A stretch of DNA of 64,000 nt from Meira nashicola (lineage: Eukaryota > Basidiomycota > Exobasidiomycetes > Exobasidiales > Brachybasidiaceae). Position 1 is the first letter of the stretch; each line of letters opens with the position of its first letter. Where the stretch lies: positions 615,205-679,204 of the forward strand of contig BCJU01000005.1 in assembly GCA_001600355.1 (NCBI GenBank). Reading direction: 5' to 3'. Below are positions 1-9,575 of the stretch, in pieces. The notes below the pieces were generated by a model. That model ran no database searches. It saw only the letters and a program-made list of their open reading frames with translations, and was not told the origin of the DNA. Made by a program: the position numbers and the translations under genes.

Positions 1-371
1 GGTTCGTATGCCAATAATAATCGTTCACGAGCTGAATCATGAAGCCAAGATGTATGCAAGACTGGTACATGTCTATTGATCACATCTGCGTTCAAGTATC
101 GCTCAATCCTACGTGGAGCTCGCATAGAAGTCAAGATAACGTTTGCAAATGTCATACTTGCATTCATTCCGCCCAAATCAACTACTAAAGATCGTAAAGC
201 ATCATGTTCTTCTGTTGTTAATTTATCGGCCAAGATAAATATTCTTGTTGCACTACTCAATACCCTTTGTCGTTTCGGAGAAGATTCATTTTGTGGTTCA
301 ATTAAGTCTATTCGTTTGTGCTTCCCTTTCGTTTTTGGTGAAGGTGTGCTATGATGCACGGCGTCTGACAT
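1..371 (-). CDS. BRCT-domain protein, N-terminal part (runs off left edge)
   Basis: An open frame read leftwards from an ATG at 371 reaches base 1 without a stop, giving at least 123 residues. The first ~40 residues are polar and carry a basic KGKHKR / SPKRQR stretch that could be a nuclear localisation signal. From about residue 43 the pattern RIFILADKL..EEHDALRSLVVDLGG, a later HTSWLHDS and the following hydrophobic spacing match a BRCT domain, a phosphopeptide or protein binding module of nuclear DNA-repair and replication proteins. The full protein could be a family X DNA polymerase, a ligase partner or another BRCT protein; the catalytic part lies outside the window. Fold call is fairly secure, exact identity is not. 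Confidence 0.6.
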   Translation of the reverse strand, partial: MSDAVHHSTPSPKTKGKHKRIDLIEPQNESSPKRQRVLSSATRIFILADKLTTEEHDALRSLVVDLGGMNASMTFANVILTSMRAPRRIERYLNADVINRHVPVLHTSWLHDSARERLLLAYE

Positions 372-614
372 GGCCGAAGCCAAAGTCAACCAAGTGAATG
401 TTTGAAGAGGTTGAGAGAAGGGGTGGAGACCAACACATCTATCTTTCTATGCATTCATGCATTTACGAGCTGACAAAAGAACGCGTCACTTAAAAAAATC
501 TAAACTAACATGCACTTGTCAAATCAACACTAATGGGCATTCATTCATCATAATCACACTTTTCAAGAAAAAAGAAATGGTATCACTCGATTCAAAAAAG
601 GATTGTGAGAATTA

Positions 615-2540
615 TCAAGGCGTAGCGCATCCAAAAGAGACAGCTTTTGCAGTCTTGAATGTTGCAATGATTGTTTCAATCGAACCGTAAAGTCCTAATC
701 CAGCCATCGAAAGGGAACCCAAACCAAAGACCAAAAACACAGCCTTGCTATAAACATTTCCACTGAACAACGCACGCTGCCAACGAGACCATTGTCGCCA
801 AGTATCAATTCGATGATCTCGCTTGCCTAATGCACCGGGTGCATAAGGATGATCTCCTTTCATAGCGTCTACTTGCATATCAAAGGTCAATTTCATCAAA
901 AATGGAAATGAATAGGAAAATTGCAAAACGGTTGCTGCACCAATAACCCCTGCTACAGTTGCAACTTGTGGAATTGAAGCTGCAATAACGTATGCAGTTC
1001 CCCAAACAACCACGTTGCCGATCATATAATATGGATATGCTTGACGTGACATCAATCGAGGTCCTTTGAACCAAGTACGCACGACTAAATGATAAAGTTC
1101 TTTTTGAACGATATTTCCATACAACAATGCTGCCACAACTCCTCCATAGGTCGCAATCGCATTTCCAACTGTTTGATAGGCATATTTGCTTACACCATAA
1201 TAGAACAATGGTTGAGTAAATTGACCTTGACGTGCATAGATGAGAATGCCAACGAGTATGTAAAAGATAACAATCAAAACTTCGGCAACAAAATAGGATT
1301 TATAAAAATCCCAAGGTCTTCGCATTTCTGCACAAAAATTAGGAAAGAGCATACTACCGCCAAAAGCATAAACCATATTCATGATCCCATTTACCTTGGC
1401 CGTTAAAGGAAGCGAAACAAATGCGACGGCTGAAACGGGTCCTTTTGGTATACCGGCAGATGCCATTGCTTGATCGTAATTGGGAGGCGAAATATAGATG
1501 AAAGTTGTGGCAATAATAACTGCAATAAAGGATAAAGCCAAATTGATAGTGCTCAGTTTACCGATTGGCTTTAATGATCGAATGAAAGAGAAAGAAAGAC
1601 AGACGAACATGAAGATCATGATCATTACGGAAAAGCAAACGTGATTACCTGGTGAGCCATCGCGATTGGTGTGGGCACCATCGATAATCAAGCCAATATT
1701 TTGAGCACTTGTAAGCACCAATAATCCGGACGAAAATAAAAGTTGAATGATGAAGAAGATATCGACAATCGTTTTACCCCAAAAACCCCAAATTCGGTAG
1801 ACGATATCGCCAAATGTACGAACAGGAATCTTGTCGGAATCGATTCGCAAATAGAGAACGTTGAGAATGCAGCCGGTAAGATATGCCATAACGCCCATGA
1901 CCAAAAATACAATTGTGCCAGGAACGAAACCGACTTGTGAATAAACATATGGTGCTTGGAAAGGACCTAAAATGTCAGTTGTAAGGAGAAAGATGCAGCG
2001 CAACCAAGTCACTCGGCGAAGCAATAATCCGTCCATCATATCTTGATTCGCTTCTGCTGTCGGATCGATGTCGTCCGCTCGAATGACGCTTGTGTAAGCT
2101 TGTTGGGTGGTAGCTTCACCTTCTTTACCTTCATCTGTCTTTGTGGAAGGTGATTTAGGACCCCAAATGAATCGTAATGGGCTGCTTCTGATCGTAGGGC
2201 CTGGTGGTTCTTCAATCTTTTCTGCGCGAATAGGCTCAGCAGTTGCTACAGGTCGATTATTCCAACCTATCAATTTGAACAAAAACCCTTTGGTTTTTAC
2301 AGCACCACCTCCTGCCATTGCTTCGATGGGATGTGTATCATTTGAATGATATTGTTGATCCGCATAATATACGCAATCATCAAGGGTAATATTCGTTGCT
2401 CGTGTGTAAGCTGGGATCACTTGTTCCTCCCTTGCTTCGTATATAGGCGGAGGTGCGGCATTCTCGGCAACAACAGGAACAAGCTCTACGTTGGCAACTT
2501 GTTCGGATTGCTGGATAATTTCTGGATTCTTTTCGCTCAT
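615..2540 (-). CDS. AAAP-family amino-acid transporter
   Basis: 641 residues. A polar cytosolic N-terminus of about 175 residues precedes about ten to eleven hydrophobic segments, starting near LRRVTWLRCIFLLTTDILGP, which is the characteristic first helix of fungal Aa_trans (PF01490) proteins of the mtr / N-amino-acid permease type. These are proton-coupled carriers for neutral or aromatic amino acids in the plasma or vacuolar membrane. The N-terminal extension is longer than in most relatives and holds Pro- and Glu-rich stretches, possibly for regulation by ubiquitination. Uninterrupted by introns. The ATG chosen is the first in frame, just after a poly-A leader. Substrate cannot be read from sequence. 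Confidence 0.85.
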   Translation of the reverse strand: MSEKNPEIIQQSEQVANVELVPVVAENAAPPPIYEAREEQVIPAYTRATNITLDDCVYYADQQYHSNDTHPIEAMAGGGAVKTKGFLFKLIGWNNRPVATAEPIRAEKIEEPPGPTIRSSPLRFIWGPKSPSTKTDEGKEGEATTQQAYTSVIRADDIDPTAEANQDMMDGLLLRRVTWLRCIFLLTTDILGPFQAPYVYSQVGFVPGTIVFLVMGVMAYLTGCILNVLYLRIDSDKIPVRTFGDIVYRIWGFWGKTIVDIFFIIQLLFSSGLLVLTSAQNIGLIIDGAHTNRDGSPGNHVCFSVMIMIFMFVCLSFSFIRSLKPIGKLSTINLALSFIAVIIATTFIYISPPNYDQAMASAGIPKGPVSAVAFVSLPLTAKVNGIMNMVYAFGGSMLFPNFCAEMRRPWDFYKSYFVAEVLIVIFYILVGILIYARQGQFTQPLFYYGVSKYAYQTVGNAIATYGGVVAALLYGNIVQKELYHLVVRTWFKGPRLMSRQAYPYYMIGNVVVWGTAYVIAASIPQVATVAGVIGAATVLQFSYSFPFLMKLTFDMQVDAMKGDHPYAPGALGKRDHRIDTWRQWSRWQRALFSGNVYSKAVFLVFGLGSLSMAGLGLYGSIETIIATFKTAKAVSFGCATP

Positions 2541-2739
2541 TTTTTTTTGATGATGATGGAGTAGATGATCATGATGTTAAGGATACTTCTATCAATCAAA
2601 CGATATGTAAATTGTCAATCCAGAATATTGTTCCTTGGCAGAATATTTGACTGATAAGCTCCTATCGGTGAACGGTGCCAACCAAACAAAAAGCTTACGG
2701 CGCCGATATGTGGATATTGTCCCCACAATTTTGAAAAGG

Positions 2740-3123
2740 TCATATGATGTGAGCATTGTCTGGAATTGTGCCTTGTTTTGAAGATTGCAAATCTCTTATC
2801 TTGCGCATTTTTTGTCGTTTTGACCTAGGACGTTGTAGAGACCAATTTCTTATCTTTGATTCTTTTTCAACGACAAATTGAAGTCCCATCCGTTTTGCTT
2901 TTCGTTGTTGCTTTTTTAGTATTTGACGAAATTTAGAGTATTCGTTTATATGACTTGCACGCCAAGATGATATCTTTGAAGGAATAGATTTATCTCGATC
3001 GTATCCTTCAAAGTTCATATCAACTTCACGTAAAGCCTTTTGACCTTGCCCTTTATTTAATTGAGCAGGCATGACTGAACAGATTACAAAGTTGAGTAAG
3101 ATGAAGGTGTACAATTTGGACAT
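2740..3123 (-). CDS. small secreted basic protein, effector-like (cluster member 1)
   Basis: 127 residues. Residues 1-20 form a clear signal peptide (MSKLYTFILLNFVICSVMPA). The mature part has no cysteine and is very rich in Lys and Arg, including KKQQRKAKRMG and RPRSKRQKMRKIR, which could act as nuclear localisation signals or bind nucleic acid. The C-terminus reads KQGTIPDNAHII; the P-D-N element after K-x-G recurs in the next gene, which ends ...KKGVVPDNSQ. No known domain recognised. It is the leftmost of a run of small secreted basic proteins up to 7036. Function unknown; a host-directed effector or cell-surface protein is conjecture. Confidence 0.65.
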   Translation of the reverse strand: MSKLYTFILLNFVICSVMPAQLNKGQGQKALREVDMNFEGYDRDKSIPSKISSWRASHINEYSKFRQILKKQQRKAKRMGLQFVVEKESKIRNWSLQRPRSKRQKMRKIRDLQSSKQGTIPDNAHII

Positions 3124-3298
3124 GGTAAAAAAGTGTTATCGGAAGCGGTAGAGAAAAGAAAGGGATGAAATTGCACAATTATAGCCTTAGCATTTCGTCA
3201 TAAAAATAAAACTTTTGATGCCCCGTGTCGTAGGTACATTGCGTAACACTAAATACAGATAAGAGAGAAGAAAGAATTGGATGTTGGAGTTTTCAAGC

Positions 3299-3877
3299 TC
3301 AATCGAGCTCATTTTGATCAGGATTAGTCTGTTGTGAATTATCGGGTACAACGCCTTTTTTATAAATTTTCCACATTTCTTCATTTGCTTTGATTGCATT
3401 TCTACGTGGTTCATCAGCTTTCGTTTTCATAACATGTCCAAGACCTTGATGCTGGCGTGATAAGAGTACAGATGTAGTTGTAAATTCTTTTACTCTTTCT
3501 TGATTTTCCGTTCTTTCTTTATATTTTCCAAAATACTCTTTATGATCATATTTTCCGCCAGGTAACGTTCCTCTTGGAAGATCGTATTTTATATTTAATC
3601 TTCTTGAACTACTTCGAATTCGACTGTTTTGTAACATTTCTTGATATTTTTCCCTAAACATAGGTTCATTCTTTAAATCGGCATATCTGCCTTTCATATA
3701 TTTCAACTTTTTTTCATACTCTGAACCTCTTTCAGCTTTTGTTAAATTATATCTTGCACGTCTTTTTGCTTGTTTTTTAATGTTTCTTTCCGATTTATCT
3801 TTAAGAGGAGGAGATGCATAAATATCTTGAAAAAGAATACTTGCAAAGAAGATTAGAGATAAGATCTCAACGATCAT
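3299..3877 (-). CDS. small secreted basic protein, effector-like (cluster member 2)
   Basis: 192 residues from the ATG at 3877, chosen because it places a signal peptide (MIVEILSLIFFASILFQDIYA) at the N-terminus; ATGs at 3892 and 3967 are also in frame but prepend polar sequence. The mature protein lacks cysteine and is dominated by Lys, Arg, Tyr and Glu. It contains EPMFREKYQEM, closely matching DPEFREKYRAKM in the plus-strand paralog at 5664, and ends with KKGVVPDNS, matching the tail of the neighbouring 2740 gene. Thus it links the minus- and plus-strand members of the cluster. No known domain. Function unknown. Confidence 0.65.
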   Translation of the reverse strand: MIVEILSLIFFASILFQDIYASPPLKDKSERNIKKQAKRRARYNLTKAERGSEYEKKLKYMKGRYADLKNEPMFREKYQEMLQNSRIRSSSRRLNIKYDLPRGTLPGGKYDHKEYFGKYKERTENQERVKEFTTTSVLLSRQHQGLGHVMKTKADEPRRNAIKANEEMWKIYKKGVVPDNSQQTNPDQNELD

Positions 3878-4365
3878 CTTGATCACAATCATCTTTGAAC
3901 AGATGATGTTGGAGGGGAAGGAGAAATTCTTGATTCTTATTATTTTATCAACCCCATATGCTAGCACTGCCTCTTAATATTTTATATATGCAAAATGCAA
4001 AGTACACAATCAGCTCGAGGGGTTTTGTTTTTCCGTGTGTAAAAGGCAATAATACAAAATTCGTTCTCTATTCTTACACATAATAGCAAATCATACTTTT
4101 ATCATCCGGAATATAATTGGCAATAGCTAACTTCTCTCTCGGCTTCTTCCTTCACGGTAGATAGAAAGAGTGACTAAGGAAAGGCACAGAAAGGGCGCAG
4201 TCTTTGCATTTGCCCCGTTTTCATTTTTAGCACTGCAAGAATAGGAGATAAAATCGTATTATTTATGAAGGGAAGAGACAATTTATGAGAATAGGAGATC
4301 AATAAATGTGGAATATTCTCCTGAATAATGCTTTGAGCAACCTTGTCTTGTTCGGAGATATGGCT
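3878..4365. other. intergenic, no gene seen
   Basis: Upstream region of the 3299-3877 gene and downstream of the 4366 gene. AT-rich with no convincing frame. Nothing further supported. Confidence 0.5.
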
Positions 4366-4542
4366 TCAATCATCCAATACATCCTTTCTTCCTTGAATAA
4401 TTACGTCACGATAAGGACTTGTTGTATAATGAACAACGATGCTATGACCATTGAAGCCATCTTGCGGTAAAGGCGTTGCAACGATCATGATTTGATGAAT
4501 TGAAAAGATTGCAAGCGTGAAAAGGAGGATGTATTTTAACAT
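4366..4542 (-). CDS. very small secreted peptide (candidate)
   Basis: 58 residues from the ATG at 4542; an upstream in-frame ATG at 4581 would add 13 residues. The N-terminus MLKYILLFTLAIFSIHQIMI is a strong signal peptide, followed by VATPLPQDG and a short acidic-ended mature peptide of about 30-35 residues without cysteine. It lies inside the effector-like cluster between the minus- and plus-strand members but shares no clear motif with them and is not basic. Could be a secreted peptide or a chance frame; transcript data would decide. Confidence 0.4.
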   Translation of the reverse strand: MLKYILLFTLAIFSIHQIMIVATPLPQDGFNGHSIVVHYTTSPYRDVIIQGRKDVLDD

Positions 4543-4795
4543 TTTCAATGCAATCGATTGATAGATTGTTATGAAGAGCATGAGTAATAAGATAAAGAAC
4601 GAAATATTGAATAATTATATCTTTCAATTTTTTGCGTGCTCGGGGCTGAGGTAAGGAGGTGATGATAAAATTTTCTTAAAAGATGCGGTGTCCTTATGGG
4701 GTTATTTTCCTGCAAAAGTACACAATTGATTCAGTTATAAAAAACATGTTACAGGAAAAAAAGATACCATTTCAAATTCGAAAAAAAACCACAAG

Positions 4796-5362
4796 ATGTT
4801 TATTTCAGTAAATTTATTCATCTTTCTACTTCTTTTCACTAATAGTGAAGCAGTAGATATGAAAACACATTGGACAGATATTGTGCCTAGGACGTATATT
4901 CGCATCTATGGCTCAAATGCTGCAACTAAACAAGAAGATTCAGATACATTCTTAAATGAACAATCAAGAAGAAGAACTTTTGTACAAAAAGGAAAAAATT
5001 TCAACGCAGGCGCACCATATGGTCATACGAAACGCAAAGAATTAAAAGTGCTTTCTAAAAAGCGTAATGAATATGAAGATCGTGTAAATGGCGGATTGAT
5101 AAGTGGAATTCTTCTCAAGAAAGTTAACAGTAAGTTAAGTCATCCTTTATTAAATTATGCATTTGAACAACGTCAAAAATCTAAAGAAGTACAAAGATCA
5201 TACATTCAAAAGGATTCAGAAGGTCACATTGACCCAAATGCTGCACAATTTCAACAAAAGCGACATCAACAAAAATACCAAGAAAAACGTATGAAACAAG
5301 AGAGAAAATATCTTAAGCAAAAAAGGAGCAAAGTCATGAACAGTACTCCAAATAAAGATTAA
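4796..5362 (+). CDS. small secreted basic protein, HWTD family (cluster member 3)
   Basis: 188 residues: signal peptide 1-19 (MFISVNLFIFLLLFTNSEA), then a cysteine-free basic mature protein. Three blocks are shared with the two genes downstream: HWTDIVP just after the signal peptide; PYGHTKRKEL near residue 75; and a longer block around residues 96-145 with VNGGLISGILLKK, LNYAFEQRQKSKEVQ and EGHID. The last 40 residues are almost entirely Lys, Arg, Gln and Glu and may form a charged helix or nuclear localisation signal. No known domain recognised. Head-to-tail with 5664 and 6428, so tandem duplication is the likely origin. Confidence 0.7.
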   Translation: MFISVNLFIFLLLFTNSEAVDMKTHWTDIVPRTYIRIYGSNAATKQEDSDTFLNEQSRRRTFVQKGKNFNAGAPYGHTKRKELKVLSKKRNEYEDRVNGGLISGILLKKVNSKLSHPLLNYAFEQRQKSKEVQRSYIQKDSEGHIDPNAAQFQQKRHQQKYQEKRMKQERKYLKQKRSKVMNSTPNKD

Positions 5363-5663
5363 TCGCTTTCTGCTCTAGCTAATGCATAATACGCTGTTAT
5401 TTTTCACATCATAAGAATTAAAAAGATGATGTAATTATTCACTGCGTACACAATAATCACGAACCCCGAACCTCATTCAAATCATTGTCTAGCTTCATTC
5501 TGTATTTTTTTCCGCTATCTTATAATCATATGCCGTGCAATGTGTAAACAATCTTATTAAAAAATTGCAGCATAAGCCCCTTCCAAAAAAGATAAATAAA
5601 TGCAATTTAAAGCTCTATTTTGTTCATTTTTTTGATTTTATCTACCAACTGTAAGATCTCATC
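5363..5663. other. intergenic spacer between tandem paralogs
   Basis: Very AT-rich, no gene seen. Presumably holds the terminator of the 4796 gene and the promoter of the 5664 gene. Confidence 0.5.
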
Positions 5664-6311
5664 ATGAAAGTTGTCGTTTTAGCAGGATTATTGATCTTCC
5701 AATTTCTTATCATCGTTTGTCAATCAACCAAAAAACCTACTCATTGGACAGATTTTGTTCCCAAAAAAGGGGCAAGCCAAACAAAAGGCAAAGCACTAAA
5801 ACCAATTTCTCGAGCGTCTCACAAAACTTTAAATGCAAAAAGCAAAACAACAAACCCAATTAGGGAAGATTATATCAGATCTGAAATAAAGTTAGGTCAT
5901 ACAGGACGTAAAGATTTTATTCCACTTTTGAATGACCGTGATCATCATGAGTCAAATGTGAATAATGCAATGATAGGTGGTATAGTTTTACGTAAACTCG
6001 ATAAATATAAACAAAGCAAATCTTTATTTGAATATGCGCATGAGCAAAGAACAAAATCACAAAATATTCAAAAGCAAATGAATCATATCAAAAAAGCTGG
6101 TAATATAGGTCGTATTGCAAAACATAAAGATTGGAATGAACTTTCTCGAGCTAAATTTAATTACCGCTATGATAACGATCCCGAATTCAGAGAGAAATAT
6201 CGGGCAAAAATGAAAAGAGCGAAGGAAAGAAGAATGCGATTAGACTTAGTGAAGAAAGGAAAAAGAACAAGCATACCTGACCTTAACCGTTCTCCTTCGC
6301 ATGGTGATTAA
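5664..6311 (+). CDS. small secreted basic protein, HWTD family (cluster member 4)
   Basis: 215 residues with a signal peptide ending near CQS (residue 20). The mature part is basic and cysteine-free. Family blocks: HWTDFVPKK; LGHTGRKDFIPLLNDRD; VNNAMIGGIVLRKL; FEYAHEQRTKSQNIQKQ followed by AGNIGRI. It also has DPEFREKYRAKM, the motif shared with the minus-strand gene at 3299-3877, and near its end GKRTSIPDLN, resembling the PDN tails of the minus-strand members. It therefore bridges the two halves of the cluster. Function unknown; consistent with a lineage-specific secreted family. Confidence 0.7.
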   Translation: MKVVVLAGLLIFQFLIIVCQSTKKPTHWTDFVPKKGASQTKGKALKPISRASHKTLNAKSKTTNPIREDYIRSEIKLGHTGRKDFIPLLNDRDHHESNVNNAMIGGIVLRKLDKYKQSKSLFEYAHEQRTKSQNIQKQMNHIKKAGNIGRIAKHKDWNELSRAKFNYRYDNDPEFREKYRAKMKRAKERRMRLDLVKKGKRTSIPDLNRSPSHGD

Positions 6312-6427
6312 ATTTTCCAACGGGGCAACCTTTTCTTTTTATCTTGCATGCGCCCCTTTTCAGTACATTTTATTTAAAATTTTTTTCGATACATTTTATC
6401 TTTCTTCACTTCATCATCTTGTAAAAA

Positions 6428-7036
6428 ATGTTTTTCATGAAGTTGATACTCTTTTCTTTAATCCTTTTTATCGTTTGTGAAGCAAAGAAACAAGCCCATT
6501 GGACAGATTTTATTCCTAATCGTAATTCGGATGAAAATAAAACGCAACATCCAAGAGATTCACATAATTCTCTAAATTTTATGAGTAAAGCAAACAGGCT
6601 TCTAGGAGACCAAATAAGAGATGAAATTCCAGCTGGACATACGAATCGAAAAAGTTTAATTCCACTTATAGTTCAACGTGATAAGCAAGAAGAAAAAGTT
6701 AATCATGCTTTGATTAGTGGTATTATATTAAAAAACCTTAATCATAAAGCAAGTAATTGTTTATTCAACTGTGCATTTGAAGAAAGAACAAAGTCACAAC
6801 AAGTACAAAGACAAATCGATCAAATTAAATCAGAAGGTCATATTGATCGTAAAGTTGAAAGTGCAATGCTTAATCTAAGAAGTTATCATGCTCACCTTAG
6901 GTATGATGAGGTAAAGCGTTTCAAACGGAGACGTGATCAAAGTTATAATTCTGATAAAGCAAAAAAGGATCGAGACGATCAAGAAAAGAGAAGATCTGAT
7001 AAATACCGCCAATTAAAGCGAAGGAAAAGGCAATGA
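6428..7036 (+). CDS. small secreted basic protein, HWTD family (cluster member 5)
   Basis: 202 residues; signal peptide to about residue 19 (MFFMKLILFSLILFIVCEA; a second ATG at 6437 would serve as well). Carries the family blocks HWTDFIPNR, AGHTNRKSLIPL, VNHALISGIILKNL, FEERTKSQQVQRQ and EGHIDRK. Unlike its paralogs it has two cysteines in the mature part (SNCLFNCAFEE), which could form a disulfide. The C-terminus is a dense basic run ending LKRRKRQ, a plausible nuclear localisation signal. Last gene of the cluster. Function unknown. Confidence 0.7.
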   Translation: MFFMKLILFSLILFIVCEAKKQAHWTDFIPNRNSDENKTQHPRDSHNSLNFMSKANRLLGDQIRDEIPAGHTNRKSLIPLIVQRDKQEEKVNHALISGIILKNLNHKASNCLFNCAFEERTKSQQVQRQIDQIKSEGHIDRKVESAMLNLRSYHAHLRYDEVKRFKRRRDQSYNSDKAKKDRDDQEKRRSDKYRQLKRRKRQ

Positions 7037-7496
7037 CTATGAGTATTAAATCTCCGACGGGCCAATAGGATTTCCAAGAGTGTGCTTATGCTGTGTGCTC
7101 AGGAACGCCAATGACGCGTGTTTTGAAAGATATCTTCGCTTACGTAGTTTACATGCGTACTTCATAAGCAACTTCTGCTAAAGTGCCGTTTTGCATGTTA
7201 ATCTGCAAAATGCACTCGGGCAGTAAGAGTGCACGGCACTTACACGTCTCCGTTAAACCTAGGCCCTTTAAAAACCAATCCGGCAAACGGTTGAGAACTT
7301 ACGCCGGGAGAAAAAAAAAAGAAAATCATACACGCAGCACATTCGCCCAAAGGTGATTTTCGTCCTTCTGGCTAAACTAATGGCCCGAACCGGTTGGATT
7401 TGGCAAAAGTACTCCCCACAGGTAACCCCATCTTTTATTCTTTCTTCCCCGCCACCACATCATTCCTTTTCCAAAATTGCAAAACCGTTTAACATC
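7037..7496. other. intergenic and 5' leader of acyl-CoA oxidase
   Basis: No separate gene. From 7353 the acyl-CoA oxidase frame is already open, with ATGs at 7353 and 7380 upstream of the start preferred here. A GTAACC after CACAG near 7420 could be an intron donor within the leader, but I see no firm acceptor. Confidence 0.4.
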
Positions 7497-9575
7497 ATGA
7501 CTGAAGGAAAGTATGCAAGAATTCCATCTTCACTCAAACCAGCCGGAACACATAGTTCTGAGCTTTTGAAAATTGAAAGGCAAAAAGCAAGTTTCGATAG
7601 CGATCAAATGAGCGAATATTTGCATGGTAAAGATCAATTGGAAAAAGAAGCAGAATTAGTACGTATCCTTGAATCTGATCCTTCAGGTGCGTTTGATAAA
7701 TCAAAATGGAATTATATGGGAAGAGCAGATAAATTTCGTCATGCTTTAAAGAAAGATAAACGTTTATCTCAATTAGCACGAGAGCATGATTGGGATCGTG
7801 AAACGACAATCAGAGCAGAAGCTCTTTGTGATTTACCCGGTCCATTTGGTTTGCATAGAAGTATGTTTATCACCACAATTGAAAATATGGGAACAGATGA
7901 ACAAAAGGAGAAATGGTTAGGTCCTGCATTACGATATGAAATAATTGGTTGTTATGCTCAAACGGAACTTGGACATGGATCAAACGTACAAGGATTAGAA
8001 ACATTGGCAGTATACGATGAAGAAAAACAAGAATACGATTTACACTCGCCTACAATGACTGCATCAAAATGGTGGATCGGTGGTTTGGGAAGAACAGCCA
8101 CACATGCAGTTGTGATGGCACAATTGGTGCTGAAAGGCAAACGCATCGGTCCTCATCCTTTCATTGTCCCAATTCGTGATCCAGTCACACGTGAACCTTT
8201 GCCAGGTGTTTATGTTGGTGATATTGGACCAAAAGCAGGATACAATACTACCGATAATGGATATATGCTATTCGATCACGTAAAAGTACCTCATTTCAAT
8301 CAACTTTCTCGCTTTGCCAAAGTTGATCCTCAAACAGCTCAATATACTCCTCCTCAAAATTCCGCTTTAACATATGGTACAATGACTTGGGTTCGTGCTG
8401 GAATCGTTCGTAATGCAAGAACAGTTTTAATGCGTTCAGTAACTGTTGCCGTTCGTTATTGTGCTATCCGTCGTCAATTTGCTGATCGTGATGCACCCAA
8501 ATTCGAAGGCAGTAAGCCAATTGAAACTCAAGTACTCGATTATACAATGGTACAAGCACGTATTTTCCCTATTTTAGCAAAAGCTTTTGCGTTTCATTAT
8601 ACTGCCAAGTATATGTATGAACTTTATGAAGCCAATATGGAATGCATCAATAAAGGTGATTTAGGATTATTAGCTGAAACACATGCAAGTTCATCGGGTC
8701 TAAAGGCATTATGCACGATTGAAGCAGCAGATGCAATTGAAGTTTGCAGACGTGCTTGTGGTGGACATGGTTATAGTGCCGCTTGTGGATTACCTACATT
8801 TTATAACGATTTCTTGCCTCAAGTGACATGGGAAGGTGATTCATACATGTTATCCCAACAAACTTCACGTTTCTTACTCAAACAAATGCGTGCTTTGAAC
8901 AAAAATCCAGAAGATATGCCTAAATCGTTCATTGCTGATTATTTGCGTCATTATAAAAAGAATAAAGGATTCAAGAGTGACGTACAATTCTCTGGTGATT
9001 TGTATGATCCAATGTGGTTTGTAAAGGCGTTTGGATATCGTGCTGCTTGGTTGGTTGAACAAACGTTGGAACTTCGTGATGGACCATCAAAAAGATCATG
9101 GAATTCCATCTTACCTGAATTATACAGATGTTCAAAAGCTCATTCTCAAGCATTAGTCATTTATAACTTTGCCATGGCAATTTTACACGATAAAGAATTG
9201 AATTCAAAACCTGCTTTACGAACTGTTATGCAACAATTATTCTTGTTATATGCAATTCACACAATGGAATCCGAAGCAGCTGAATTTTTATCATGTGGAT
9301 ATTTACAACCAAATCAATATCAATTATTGAGTAACAAGATTCAAGAATTATTTGCAGTCATTAGACCTCAAGCTGTTCCTTTGGTTGATTCGTTTGCAAT
9401 TAGTGACTTTTTATTAAATTCCACTTTGGGTGCTCGAGATGGAAATGTGTACGAAGGTTTATTCAAACATGCACTCGATGAACCTTTAAATAGCACAAGA
9501 TGGAACGTTGATATTAATGATTTGGAAACTCTTGATATGGACGAAAATGAATCAATACCCCGTGCAAAACTTTGA
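7497..9575 (+). CDS. peroxisomal acyl-CoA oxidase
   Basis: 692 residues from the ATG at 7497 (MTEGKYARIP), the start giving the family's usual length; in-frame ATGs at 7353 and 7380 would add up to 48 residues rich in Pro and Ser. Acyl-CoA oxidase catalyses the first, FAD-dependent step of peroxisomal beta-oxidation, making trans-2-enoyl-CoA and H2O2. Visible marks: GCYAQTELGHGSNVQGLET (flavin/substrate motif), the CGGHGY segment, and TWEGD whose Glu is the expected catalytic base. The protein ends in AKL, a type 1 peroxisome-targeting tripeptide. No introns. Identification of the family is secure; chain-length preference is not known. Confidence 0.93.
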   Translation: MTEGKYARIPSSLKPAGTHSSELLKIERQKASFDSDQMSEYLHGKDQLEKEAELVRILESDPSGAFDKSKWNYMGRADKFRHALKKDKRLSQLAREHDWDRETTIRAEALCDLPGPFGLHRSMFITTIENMGTDEQKEKWLGPALRYEIIGCYAQTELGHGSNVQGLETLAVYDEEKQEYDLHSPTMTASKWWIGGLGRTATHAVVMAQLVLKGKRIGPHPFIVPIRDPVTREPLPGVYVGDIGPKAGYNTTDNGYMLFDHVKVPHFNQLSRFAKVDPQTAQYTPPQNSALTYGTMTWVRAGIVRNARTVLMRSVTVAVRYCAIRRQFADRDAPKFEGSKPIETQVLDYTMVQARIFPILAKAFAFHYTAKYMYELYEANMECINKGDLGLLAETHASSSGLKALCTIEAADAIEVCRRACGGHGYSAACGLPTFYNDFLPQVTWEGDSYMLSQQTSRFLLKQMRALNKNPEDMPKSFIADYLRHYKKNKGFKSDVQFSGDLYDPMWFVKAFGYRAAWLVEQTLELRDGPSKRSWNSILPELYRCSKAHSQALVIYNFAMAILHDKELNSKPALRTVMQQLFLLYAIHTMESEAAEFLSCGYLQPNQYQLLSNKIQELFAVIRPQAVPLVDSFAISDFLLNSTLGARDGNVYEGLFKHALDEPLNSTRWNVDINDLETLDMDENESIPRAKL

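Noticed and set aside
76..354. Plus-strand 92-codon frame at the left edge
   Set aside because: It lies opposite the BRCT frame, which has family motifs and fits the start codon context; the plus frame has none.
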